Shown here: positions 1 through 7,500 of the stretch, in pieces | Numbering within the stretch: position 1 is the first letter of the stretch | How the letters are laid out: every line of letters starts with the position of its first letter | Assembly: GCA_964472565.1 (NCBI GenBank) | Contig: CAYYNB010000184.1 | Span: 1 to 11,512 of the forward strand | DNA: 11,512 nucleotides | Direction of reading: 5' to 3' | Source: DATAMF01 sp964472565 | Lineage (GTDB): Bacteria > Chloroflexota > Anaerolineae > Aggregatilineales > Aggregatilineaceae | Position numbers and translations under genes: made by a program | Notes under the pieces: generated by a model | Databases searched by the model: none | What the model was told of the DNA's origin: nothing | Seen by the model: only the letters and a program-made list of their open reading frames with translations

Positions 1-954
1 TATGATTTTACTCAAAATGGCTGGTTCGAGAACTACTTTGAAACGCGCCTGGCGCAGATCGAGGCAAAGCTCAAAAAATGGGGACACGCCGCTTTCCACC
101 AGGAAGACGCGAACACGCACGACGATCTGCTTCAGCGTGCTCGTTTTGCCTTGTGGAGCCGCTTCTCGGAAGACCCGGAAGGCTGGTCGGTGCGTCCGAA
201 TGATCTTTGGCTGGCCTACGCCAAAGCGTTCTACCGCTGGGGTGTGGTTCAGTTCCACCGCGACGGCAGCCGCAAGTTGGGGATGGTCGCATCGGACATG
301 GAGTGCATTGTCAATGACCAGGACATCACCGACGATGAAGCGGTGTCGATGGTCTACACGGATCACACCACTGGCGGACACTTCGCTTATCCGCGTGAAA
401 TCCAACTGGCCGATCTGCGCATCGACCTGGAAGCCGCCATCCAGCGCGGGATGCGTCGCCTGTGTGCCACCCAGCGCCGCGACATGCCCCTGCTCATCTC
501 CGATCTCTTGGAAGGCTATACGCTCGAAGAAACCTGCGAGCGTCATGGCTGGACGCGCAACCGAGGGGTAACGCTCATGCGCAAACTACGCACGGTGTTC
601 TACGAAGAAATGTCCGGCGAGAAGAAAACCGGCTATCTCGGCAGCCATCACCCGCTCACCGAGGCTGAAAAGCAGCGCATTCGCGATCTGTACGCCACTG
701 GGCTGAGCTACAAGAAGGTGGGTGCGCTGATAGGGCGCTCCGCTTCAGCGGTGGAAAGTGTGTGCAAGCGGTATCCGCCCGAATTGGTTGCCCAAGTGCG
801 CGAACTGCATCGCCAGGGACTGAGCAACGCAGAAATTGCGCGGCGTATCGGGCGCGGACGCTCCTACATCTGCTGGTTGGTGCAGGCCGAGGGAGCGGAT
901 TGGCCGCGTAACCGCGATGGAGAAGACCTCGCGTCAGTGCTGGTCGAAGTGTGA
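1..954 (+). CDS. Sigma-70-like DNA-binding protein with tandem C-terminal HTH units (5' partial)
   Basis: The frame is open from the first base and ends with TGA at 952-954, giving 317 visible residues; the true start lies outside the window. The visible N-terminal third has a patch like sigma region 2 (DDLLQRARFALWSRF, about residues 45-60, followed by a long aromatic-rich helix). Residues about 140-200 look like sigma region 4 (MRRLCATQRRDMPLLISDLL, then EGYTLEETCERHGWT as an HTH). Two further HTH-like units follow: LTEAEKQRIRDLYATGLSYKKVGALIGRS and PELVAQVRELHRQGLSNAEIARRIGRG, both resembling resolvase/transposase-type or GcrA-like HTHs. I infer an alternative sigma factor or phage/ECF-like transcription factor with an extended DNA-binding tail. 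It has no evident link to the cas genes and is separated from them by a terminator. It could also be a non-sigma HTH regulator. The DNA-binding role is fairly sure; the sigma identity is tentative. Confidence 0.55.
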   Translation, partial: YDFTQNGWFENYFETRLAQIEAKLKKWGHAAFHQEDANTHDDLLQRARFALWSRFSEDPEGWSVRPNDLWLAYAKAFYRWGVVQFHRDGSRKLGMVASDMECIVNDQDITDDEAVSMVYTDHTTGGHFAYPREIQLADLRIDLEAAIQRGMRRLCATQRRDMPLLISDLLEGYTLEETCERHGWTRNRGVTLMRKLRTVFYEEMSGEKKTGYLGSHHPLTEAEKQRIRDLYATGLSYKKVGALIGRSASAVESVCKRYPPELVAQVRELHRQGLSNAEIARRIGRGRSYICWLVQAEGADWPRNRDGEDLASVLVEV

Positions 955-967
955 TCCCCAATAAGCT

Positions 968-1005
968 GGGCGGTCTACATCTGGGCCGCCTGGTCTTTTT
1001 ATTTT
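968..1005 (+). terminator. Rho-independent terminator of the sigma-like gene
   Basis: GGCGGTC (969-975) pairs with GGCCGCC (984-990), a 7-bp stem with one G-U pair and an 8-nt loop. It is followed by TGGTCTTTTTATTTT (991-1005). It starts 14 nt after the stop at 954 and insulates the cas operon from the upstream gene. Confidence 0.75.
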
Positions 1006-1161
1006 GTTGCCAGATGTATATACAGAGAAAACATCGAGCACTCACAGCAAAGTGGCGTAATACAAGCAAATGGGGTGGATCGGCTTGACTTTGTGCGCCG
1101 TCGAATTCAGAACCAGGAAATTCCCCCTAAAAGCAGCAATTAGTCTATCAAATTTTGCCAT

Positions 1162-1194
1162 TTGGAAAAATAGATTCCAACAGCGGCTTATACT
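1162..1194 (+). promoter_or_regulatory. Inverted-repeat operator plus -10 element driving the WYL-cas3-cas8-cas7-cas5-cas6 operon
   Basis: TTGGAA (1162-1167) and TTCCAA (1175-1180) form a perfect 6-bp inverted repeat around AAATAGA. Seven bases after the 20-bp conserved block comes TATACT (1189-1194), a good -10 hexamer. The same 20 bp recur exactly at 9165-9184 with a -10-like hexamer at the same distance. If TTGGAA serves as the -35 the spacer is 21 bp, too long for an unaided sigma-70 promoter. The site would therefore either occlude or bend the promoter when bound. I infer that the adjacent WYL regulator binds here; this is not shown by the sequence alone. Confidence 0.65.
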
Positions 1195-1273
1195 GAATTT
1201 TAGAGATACCTGCTCGGTTGATTATCTCAGTTCGCGCCAACGAAGTAATATTAGTAAATAACCAGGAGGTCCT

Positions 1274-2338
1274 ATGTCAAAAATATCTGAAGAAACTAAA
1301 CATGAACGATTGGAACGCGTCGAGGCACTGTTGCAGCGATCCAATGGGTTAACGGAGCGCAATATTGCCGAGATGTTGGGTTTTGAGATTCGCACCACTC
1401 ATAACTATTTGCAGGATCTCTTGATGAAGGGCAAAGCAGAAAAAGAAGGTCAACTCTGGTATGCACTTACACACAAGCCGATCGTGCTGCGGCGGTTTGA
1501 TCTCCAACCGGAAGAAGCCATGATCCTCTATCTGGCCGCGCGGCTGTTCGTCAAACAAAGCGACCGCCGCAACGAAGCTGCTGAAGCTGTATTAGTCAAG
1601 CTGGCGAATATTCTCACCAGTGATATGAGCCTGAGTGACGATATTTATAATGCCGCCAGGGAGTTAGCGCAGCGATCTCGCGTCTCCGGCTATGAAGACG
1701 TATTCCGCACCGTGATGCGCGCTTACATCTACCGGCGCAAGGTTGAGATCATCTACCACCCTTACCGGGCAAAAGCGTTTGCCACGACGTTTTCCCCCTA
1801 TTTGCTGGAACCGTCGGCAATCGGTTTTGCTACCTATGCAATTGGACACAGCAGCGTTGTTGATGCATTGCGAACCTACAAATTAGAGCGTATCGAACAC
1901 GCCCGACTGCTGCCCAGAGATGAATTCGCCATCCCCAAAGATTTCGAGGGTCTGGATCTGCTGCATAATGCCTGGTCCATTTATTATGGTGAGGAGACTG
2001 TGAGTGTCCTGCTGCGTTTTCATCCCGATGTAGCTCGGCGCATCCAGGAGACGAACTGGCATCCATCTCAGGAAATCCAACCGGATCAGGAACTCGCCGG
2101 TTATGTGTTGGTGTCGTTCGACGTGGCCGACACCACCGATCTGAAACCCTGGATTCGCACCTGGGGTGCCAACTGCGAAGTTTTAGCCCCAGACACGCTC
2201 CGCGATGAAATGATGGGGGAAGCGCGGAATATTGCCGAATTGTATGGATGGCACACCCAGCGTACAGCGACGAATGCGGACGATGATCCGCTCGGACTCG
2301 ATCAGACATTTGGAGATTTTTTTGGGGCAGGAGGATAG
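1274..2338 (+). CDS. WYL-domain transcriptional regulator of the CRISPR-Cas locus
   Basis: The 354-residue product has an N-terminal DeoR-type winged HTH (about residues 10-60, recognition helix near 36-50), a WYL-like domain (about 150-212) and a WCX-like C-terminal domain (about 241-325, with the typical PWIRTWGANCEVLAPDTLRD stretch). WYL proteins are ligand-responsive regulators common at bacterial CRISPR loci. Here the name-giving tripeptide is degenerate: the segment reads EPSAIGFATYAIGH, with TYA in place of WYL, while the following YKLERIEHARLL is well kept. AGGAGG at 1264-1269 lies 4 nt before the ATG. The gene heads the interference operon, and cas3 starts 4 nt after its stop. The inverted repeat at 1162 lies in its own promoter and recurs before cas1, so autoregulation and joint control of both operons is the natural reading. 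Family assignment is confident; the targets are inferred. Confidence 0.85.
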   Translation: MSKISEETKHERLERVEALLQRSNGLTERNIAEMLGFEIRTTHNYLQDLLMKGKAEKEGQLWYALTHKPIVLRRFDLQPEEAMILYLAARLFVKQSDRRNEAAEAVLVKLANILTSDMSLSDDIYNAARELAQRSRVSGYEDVFRTVMRAYIYRRKVEIIYHPYRAKAFATTFSPYLLEPSAIGFATYAIGHSSVVDALRTYKLERIEHARLLPRDEFAIPKDFEGLDLLHNAWSIYYGEETVSVLLRFHPDVARRIQETNWHPSQEIQPDQELAGYVLVSFDVADTTDLKPWIRTWGANCEVLAPDTLRDEMMGEARNIAELYGWHTQRTATNADDDPLGLDQTFGDFFGAGG

Positions 2339-2342
2339 GAAT

Positions 2343-4748
2343 ATGAAACTATACCCATTTCAAAAGCATGTTGCCGAACTTCTGCTCGGCGGTTCAAATG
2401 TAATTTTGCAAGCCCCAACCGGAGCGGGAAAAACTCATGCCGCGATGCTGCCATTTTTGAATGTGTTGGAACATAACCGCGACTTTCCACGGAAATGTAT
2501 TTATTCCGTGCCGATGAGGGTACTTGCTAATCAGTTCGTTGACCAATACACGCCTCTGGTAAAGCGGGCAGGCCGTGATGAGCAAATAAGAGTCGCCGTC
2601 CAGACCGGCGATTCGCCGCGAGATCGCAAGCTTGAATCCGATCTAATTTTTGCCACTATTGATCAGACACTAAGCAGTTTTCTTCTGTCGCCCTATAGTC
2701 TGTCCCACAGCCAGGCGAATCTGAACGCCGCGGCAGTGATGGCATCTTATCTTGTTTTTGATGAGTTCCATCTCTACGATCCAGCCTCTACCCTACCCAC
2801 AACGCTGCACATGCTGATGATGCTTAAAGGAATTACGCCGTTTATTCTGATGACAGCTACGTTTAGCGCGGACATGCTCGAAGCATTAGCCAATCTGCTA
2901 GACGCTGAGGTCGTTCCTAAAACGGAATCCGACAAGCGGGACTTGCAAGCCTTGGAGTCACAGCAAAAAGAACGACGCTATCACGTCTGCGCAGATCCGT
3001 CGCAGCCGCTTTCGGCGTACCATGTGCTGAATATGCATGAGGGGCGCTCTCTGGTAATCTGCAACACGGTAGATCGGGCGCGGCAGATTCATAAAGAATT
3101 GTCCAATGCGACCCGCCATACTGATACCAGGGTGATTCTGCTGCACAGTCGCTTTTTGCGCTCCGATCGGGATGCCATTGAAGACGAAATCCGCCAGTTA
3201 TTCGGCAAAGAGAGTCCCAAAACAGGCAGTCTTATTGTGGTTTCGACCCAGGCGATTGAAGTCGGTGTAGATATCACCTGTACCCGGCTGCATACTGAAC
3301 TGGCCCCGGCCAATGCGATCTTGCAGCGTGCCGGGCGCTGTGCCCGATACAAAGGGGACAGCGGCGATGTGTTCATCTATCAGTATGTACAAGGGAGCAC
3401 GCCTGACGAAAAAATCGACCTGCTGGAAGACTTCATGCCCTACAAATCGCAGCAAGCGCAGTTCGCGGCAACATTGGCGCAGTTTCAGGCGCGCGATGGG
3501 ACTGTGTTAGGTTTTTCCCATGAACAGGAGATCATTTCCGCTGTGCATGGTCCGCGCGATCGGGAGATTATCGACGAACTCACTGTTGCACACTATGACC
3601 ACCGCCGCCGCATGTTTTCGGTGATGCGGGGCGATAATCGTGCTGAAGCGTCCGACCTGATCCGCGACATCTGGCAGCAGCAGGTCACAATCCACGCGAA
3701 TCCTGATGAACTACTCGAAGCGCCGTTTGATGCGCCATCATTCGGGCTGCATCCCGGCACGTTGCAGGGGTATGTTAAAACGTGGCTGGAAAAATACCAG
3801 CAGGATGAGAGCATCCCCTGGGCGGTCAAATGGCTTAAAGAGGACAACGATCCCGACACTGAACAGGCCAACCGACGAACCTATCGCTGGGAACCTGTTC
3901 ACCAGAGCGCTAAAGAAGTTCTGGGCGCGCCGCTGGTCGTTGTCCATCCATTATTAGCATCCTATCATCCTCAACTTGGCTTTCTGCCCGACGAAGGCGG
4001 AGATTGGCAGGTCCCGATTCCCACCCGCGCAGAAAAAAACCAGGGCGACAGACATCGTTATCGCCTGGAAACCTATGAACGCCACATCCAACTTGTCTAC
4101 GAAGCAGCTTTTGACAGCCGAGAAGGAGTATGGAACGAATTGGATTGGTTAGCCCGTCGGTTGGAGCAGCGATTTGGGTGGTCAGACGGGAGCATTCGCC
4201 GCGCCGCTGAACTGGCCGTGCTGCTGCACGATGTTGGCAAACTCAACACGAAATGGCAAAAGTGGGTTCGGGATTACCAACAGCGCATCGGCAGTCCGGC
4301 AGAGGCAGGTCACGCCTACGCGCACACGGATCTTTACGATGAGGAACACCGCACCATCGAGAAGCAGATGCCCCGGCGTCCCTGGCACGCCGTTGAGGGA
4401 GCGATTGCTGCGGTACCGATTTTGTTACAAGAGTTTGGCGAACAACACCCACTGGTGCTCGCCATATTCGGTGCAATAGCTCGTCATCATTCCGCCGACT
4501 CCGACTCTAACCAGGCGTTTCGGTTGGTGAATAAGGCAGCGGATCATGTCTTCGCGACTTTCAACGAAGACCGTAACGGGGAATTGGTTGGTATAAGTGA
4601 AGACATTCCGCAGAATGCTGGGGCGAGAGATTACCTGCCGGAGCCGATGAGCAGACCCGAAACGTTTTCCGTCTATCTACTGCTTGTGCGTCTGCTGCGC
4701 CGGGCCGATCAGATCGGGACACAAAAGGGAAGTCTAGAGAGTATTTAA
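2343..4748 (+). CDS. cas3: CRISPR-associated helicase-nuclease Cas3 (helicase N-terminal, HD domain C-terminal)
   Basis: Cas3 is the ATP-driven helicase/nuclease recruited by Cascade to degrade target DNA. The 801-residue protein carries superfamily 2 helicase motifs in order: Q-motif YPFQ (Q7), Walker A APTGAGKT (K30), DEFH (140-143), MTATF (170-174), STQAIEVGVDIT (from 301) and QRAGRCAR (328-335). A full HD nuclease set follows: H581, HD at 629-630 in LLHDVGK, H682, HH at 715-716 and the closing D789 in RRAD. The HD domain thus sits after the helicase, reversed from the usual HD-helicase order; such reversed Cas3 proteins are known in some type I groups such as I-G. The frame is open upstream to 2232, but AGGAGG at 2329-2334, 8 nt before ATG 2343, fixes the start. 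The region at about 400-570 is a linker/C-terminal helicase part without motifs I recognise. Translation is likely coupled to the WYL gene. Confidence 0.92.
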   Translation: MKLYPFQKHVAELLLGGSNVILQAPTGAGKTHAAMLPFLNVLEHNRDFPRKCIYSVPMRVLANQFVDQYTPLVKRAGRDEQIRVAVQTGDSPRDRKLESDLIFATIDQTLSSFLLSPYSLSHSQANLNAAAVMASYLVFDEFHLYDPASTLPTTLHMLMMLKGITPFILMTATFSADMLEALANLLDAEVVPKTESDKRDLQALESQQKERRYHVCADPSQPLSAYHVLNMHEGRSLVICNTVDRARQIHKELSNATRHTDTRVILLHSRFLRSDRDAIEDEIRQLFGKESPKTGSLIVVSTQAIEVGVDITCTRLHTELAPANAILQRAGRCARYKGDSGDVFIYQYVQGSTPDEKIDLLEDFMPYKSQQAQFAATLAQFQARDGTVLGFSHEQEIISAVHGPRDREIIDELTVAHYDHRRRMFSVMRGDNRAEASDLIRDIWQQQVTIHANPDELLEAPFDAPSFGLHPGTLQGYVKTWLEKYQQDESIPWAVKWLKEDNDPDTEQANRRTYRWEPVHQSAKEVLGAPLVVVHPLLASYHPQLGFLPDEGGDWQVPIPTRAEKNQGDRHRYRLETYERHIQLVYEAAFDSREGVWNELDWLARRLEQRFGWSDGSIRRAAELAVLLHDVGKLNTKWQKWVRDYQQRIGSPAEAGHAYAHTDLYDEEHRTIEKQMPRRPWHAVEGAIAAVPILLQEFGEQHPLVLAIFGAIARHHSADSDSNQAFRLVNKAADHVFATFNEDRNGELVGISEDIPQNAGARDYLPEPMSRPETFSVYLLLVRLLRRADQIGTQKGSLESI

Positions 4749-4753
4749 GGAGG
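4747..4753 (+). promoter_or_regulatory. Strong but distant Shine-Dalgarno for the cas8 GTG start
   Basis: AAGGAGG overlaps the cas3 stop codon (TAA, 4746-4748) and lies 13 nt before GTG 4767. That is longer than the usual 5-9 nt. The cas8 frame has no ATG, GTG or TTG between the cas3 stop and 4767, and the next in-frame ATG is nearly 100 codons later, so this is the only plausible initiation signal. Confidence 0.6.
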
Positions 4754-4766
4754 CAAGTATAAGACC

Positions 4767-6500
4767 GTGAATCAATATCAGCGTTTCAGAGTAGATAAAG
4801 TAAACCGCACGTTCGCCGATAACCTGATTGCGTTCGGATTAGCGTCAGTAATCGATCAACTGCTTGCGGTGCAGGTAGGCAACTTGCCGCATGACATAAC
4901 CATCACAGATCGGGGAGCCTACTATGAACTGATATGTTCTCCGGTGTTGGAAGTTGATACCCTGAACTGGCTTCCAGATCGTCTATGCCCGGCGCTGCCA
5001 ATCCGCACACTCAAAAATGCGACCACGCTGCCGGCTGATATAACGGTGATGGATTACGAAGCAGATAAAGAAGCTGCCGGACTGTTCTACGCGGCACGGC
5101 AAAAAGGAGGCGAAACCAAACTCACCCTGCCGCGTTTTTGGGAGTTTGAGCGAGCGATCAATCCGCTCACGCTGCCCGGTTATAACGCCCTGGTTGTAGA
5201 CTGGTGGAGTCTGGGCGCGCGCCAGTCCGATGCCCTGTTTATTCTGTTGAACCTATATGCTGACACTCCCAACGACTATGCCCAGGCAATAGAGGAATGG
5301 AAAGCGCTAGATAAGACCTGTGGTTGGGGCATTAAAGCCGAGGCAACATGCCAGCAGCTTTACAACCCTGACCAGGGTAAAGGCCAAAACAATCGCAAAG
5401 CCGACGGGATCAGCATCGGTAATGTCACTGGTTTCTGGTTAACCGAGTGGCTTAAAGCTATCGGCTTCTACGAGGCAGCGATTACCCGGACGGTGCGCGG
5501 TGGAAAAGATCGCAAAACCTTCGTCGTTGCGCCGCGTGAACTTTCTTTTTCAGTGAGTCGATCTGTGATGGCGGATTTTGTGGGTGCGATGTCGTCGGAA
5601 ACCTCCACAAAATTCGATCTCCTGGCAGCAATCCGTTACACGCACGCCTTGCTGAATCATTTTAGCCGCGAGAAAACATGGTTAGCGTGTTTTTTCGGCG
5701 GACAGCCAGTACAGAAGCGTGTTGTGGCCGGGTTTGATACGGCATTCTACAAAGACCTGGGAAATGCTACAGCGACAATGAACGTATCGTTTATCGCGCT
5801 GCCCGGATGGGTGATCATCAGTTCGCGCGAGGATATTTTGCTCTATACCGATGATAAGAGCGGCCTGCTGACTCAGCTTGACCGGCTGGTGCGGCAGTTC
5901 GACGAATCGCACAGCGACGCCTTCACGTTACTGCAACATCTGCGCGATTTTGTGTCAGGGGATGATCTGAATGCATTTTTCCGCTTCACCAATGCCTTTA
6001 CAGGCTACTACATGGGCAAGCAAGAACGCGGCCAATATGCCTATCCAGTCTATACGCATTTTATAGAAAGGTTGGTAATGACTACTGAAAAGCGACTTGT
6101 ACCGATTCTCGAAAGCCGGGGCTTTCAAAACATCGCCTACGCGATCCGCCAGAGTACTGTCACGGCACAGTATCGAAAAAAACAAGGTGATAAACGCTAC
6201 GATGTACGCTATGGGTTGGGCCAGGAATTAGCCCGTAAAGCGCGTTATCCTGAAACTTTTATCGCCACATTGAGCGACTTTTTACACAAGTACAATGCCG
6301 AAAATGCCCAGGTGATGGAAACACGTTCCGGCCCGTACCGCCACAGCATTAAAACCACCGACATTGACGAGATTGTATGGCTTATCGATCAGTACGGTTC
6401 TGAGACTGTCGCAAACCTGCTAATCGCATACGGTTATGCCCGAATTCCGCGTGAAGACGATGAAAACCAGGAACAACCTATCGAACAGGAGAATGAATGA
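4767..6500 (+). CDS. cas8: Type I Cascade large subunit, Cas8 (Cas8a1/Csx13-like)
   Basis: This 577-residue protein sits between cas3 and cas7, the usual place of the large subunit, which recognises the PAM and anchors the crRNA end. I see no classic motif. The family call rests on position, length and overall character: an N-terminal part starting NRTFADNLIAFGLA, a tryptophan-rich middle (VVDWWSLGARQSD) and a helical C-terminal part (QNIAYAIRQSTVTAQYRKKQ) resembling what I recall of Csx13/Cas8a1 proteins. It starts with GTG, the only start available after the cas3 stop, with AAGGAGG 13 nt upstream. Its stop overlaps the cas7 start (ATGATGA). No separate cas11 gene exists in the operon; an in-frame ATG at 6078 could make one from the C-terminus. 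The large-subunit role is likely; the subfamily is tentative. Confidence 0.7.
   Translation: MNQYQRFRVDKVNRTFADNLIAFGLASVIDQLLAVQVGNLPHDITITDRGAYYELICSPVLEVDTLNWLPDRLCPALPIRTLKNATTLPADITVMDYEADKEAAGLFYAARQKGGETKLTLPRFWEFERAINPLTLPGYNALVVDWWSLGARQSDALFILLNLYADTPNDYAQAIEEWKALDKTCGWGIKAEATCQQLYNPDQGKGQNNRKADGISIGNVTGFWLTEWLKAIGFYEAAITRTVRGGKDRKTFVVAPRELSFSVSRSVMADFVGAMSSETSTKFDLLAAIRYTHALLNHFSREKTWLACFFGGQPVQKRVVAGFDTAFYKDLGNATATMNVSFIALPGWVIISSREDILLYTDDKSGLLTQLDRLVRQFDESHSDAFTLLQHLRDFVSGDDLNAFFRFTNAFTGYYMGKQERGQYAYPVYTHFIERLVMTTEKRLVPILESRGFQNIAYAIRQSTVTAQYRKKQGDKRYDVRYGLGQELARKARYPETFIATLSDFLHKYNAENAQVMETRSGPYRHSIKTTDIDEIVWLIDQYGSETVANLLIAYGYARIPREDDENQEQPIEQENE
6078..6500 (+). CDS. cas11: Candidate internal Cas11 small subunit translated from within cas8
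   Basis: An in-frame ATG at 6078-6080 (Met438 of Cas8) follows GAAAGG (6066-6071) at 6 nt spacing. Initiation here would yield a 140-residue, charged, helix-rich protein (MTTEKRLVPILESRGFQN...) of the size normal for Cas11. Internal translation of Cas11 from the large-subunit gene is established for types I-B, I-C and I-D. The locus has no stand-alone cas11, which favours this. The ribosome binding site is only moderate and the claim is an inference. Confidence 0.4.
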   Translation: MTTEKRLVPILESRGFQNIAYAIRQSTVTAQYRKKQGDKRYDVRYGLGQELARKARYPETFIATLSDFLHKYNAENAQVMETRSGPYRHSIKTTDIDEIVWLIDQYGSETVANLLIAYGYARIPREDDENQEQPIEQENE

Positions 6501-7489
6501 TGACCAGCCCCATTTTCAGCATCTCGATCAGCGCTCGTGCCACGTTGGACATGCACAGTCTGAACAATGAAGGCGGCGAAGGCAACCAGATTCAGACACG
6601 CATGGTGAACATCATCGATCAAGATGGCCGTTTGCAAAACGTCAACGCTATCAGCGGCGATATGTTCAAGCATATCCAGGCAGAACACCTCTTCCATATC
6701 TTGCATGAGAGCGAAGGTATCCCCCTATGCGCGGGGTGCCAGACCTTTAACGCCAATCGGATCAATGCTGACCTGGAATTCCTGAATCGAACATCTGGAT
6801 TTACCGATGTTGATCTGATCAATGCATTACTGCAACACTGCGCAATAGATGATATTGAAGGTATTCTGATTACGGAGAATAAACGCAGCGTACCACGTAA
6901 AAGTGTGGTGGAATTCGGTTGGACCGTTGGTGTACCGGGGGCTGTCGAGACCGACAGTTATTTCCACGTCAAATATGCGAATGAGCGCAGCACAGGGCAG
7001 CGCAGCCAGGATCGGGAAGCAAGCCAGGAAACCGGTTCCAATCTTGGACAGGCGATTTTCCATCGTCCGGCATCGTCAGGGGTTTATGCGGCGGTATGTC
7101 ACCTGGAACTGGCACGGATTGGATTTAATGACATTTCTCAGACCTATGCGATTGACGATCCCGACCAGCGTCATTGGCGAATGCAAGCGCTGCTGCAAAG
7201 CGTGTTATACACCTTCATGCAGCCGAACGGCGCGATGCGTTCCGCCCAGGCTCCACACTTGGTGGATTTCTCCGGTGTGGTGACTTACAGCACCGGAGTT
7301 GTGCCTGCGCCGACCATCAGCCCGCTCAAAGATACCTACCGCGAGGAAATCAGCAGCCTGATCAGTATCTTGGACCGAATGAGTGCCGGAGCTGTATACC
7401 AGAAACCGTTCAATTCGCTGGGTGAATTTGCCGACGTGATCCATGCGCTGATGCAGGCCAAACCCTACACGCTGCACTACCAGTTTTGA
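6497..7489 (+). CDS. cas7: Cascade backbone protein Cas7 (DevR/Csa2 family)
   Basis: Cas7 polymerises along the crRNA spacer to form the Cascade backbone. The 330-residue product has the strong N-terminal signature of the DevR autoregulator family: FSISISARATLDMHSLNNEG, then GNQIQTRMVNIIDQDG and AISGDMFKHIQAEHL (about residues 8-65). A CAGC pair (C78, C81) in a PLCAGCQTFNANRI segment follows, as is common in this family. The RRM-like fold is known for the family, not visible here. ATG 6497 and ATG 6500 are adjacent; AGGAG (6487-6491) fits either. The start overlaps the cas8 stop and cas5 begins 11 nt after the stop, so translation is probably coupled. The DevR name comes from Myxococcus; no developmental role is implied. 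Confidence 0.9.
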   Translation: MMTSPIFSISISARATLDMHSLNNEGGEGNQIQTRMVNIIDQDGRLQNVNAISGDMFKHIQAEHLFHILHESEGIPLCAGCQTFNANRINADLEFLNRTSGFTDVDLINALLQHCAIDDIEGILITENKRSVPRKSVVEFGWTVGVPGAVETDSYFHVKYANERSTGQRSQDREASQETGSNLGQAIFHRPASSGVYAAVCHLELARIGFNDISQTYAIDDPDQRHWRMQALLQSVLYTFMQPNGAMRSAQAPHLVDFSGVVTYSTGVVPAPTISPLKDTYREEISSLISILDRMSAGAVYQKPFNSLGEFADVIHALMQAKPYTLHYQF

Positions 7490-7500
7490 CGGAGGTCTTG

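Larger units (their letters stand above)
955..1273. other. Intergenic region upstream of the cas operon
   Basis: This 319-nt stretch is more AT-rich than the flanking genes. It contains the terminator at 968-1005, the operator/promoter at 1162-1194, a predicted 5' UTR of about 70 nt and the ribosome binding site AGGAGG (1264-1269). A 63-codon open frame at 1070-1261 has no ribosome binding site, no recognisable motif and overlaps the promoter, so I do not count it as a gene. I see nothing else in it. Confidence 0.6.

Noticed and set aside
1116..1124. GGAAATTCC palindrome upstream of the operator, as a second regulator site
   Set aside because: It shares only GGAA/TTCC half-sites with the operator, has a 1-nt instead of 7-nt centre, and does not recur before cas1.
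1070..1261. 63-codon open frame before the WYL gene
   Set aside because: It has no ribosome binding site or recognisable motif and spans the operator and -10 element, so it is most likely chance.
3089..3376. Open frames on the minus strand across cas3, cas8 and the other cas genes
   Set aside because: They lie opposite strongly supported cas genes, have no family features and follow from the codon pattern of the + strand genes.
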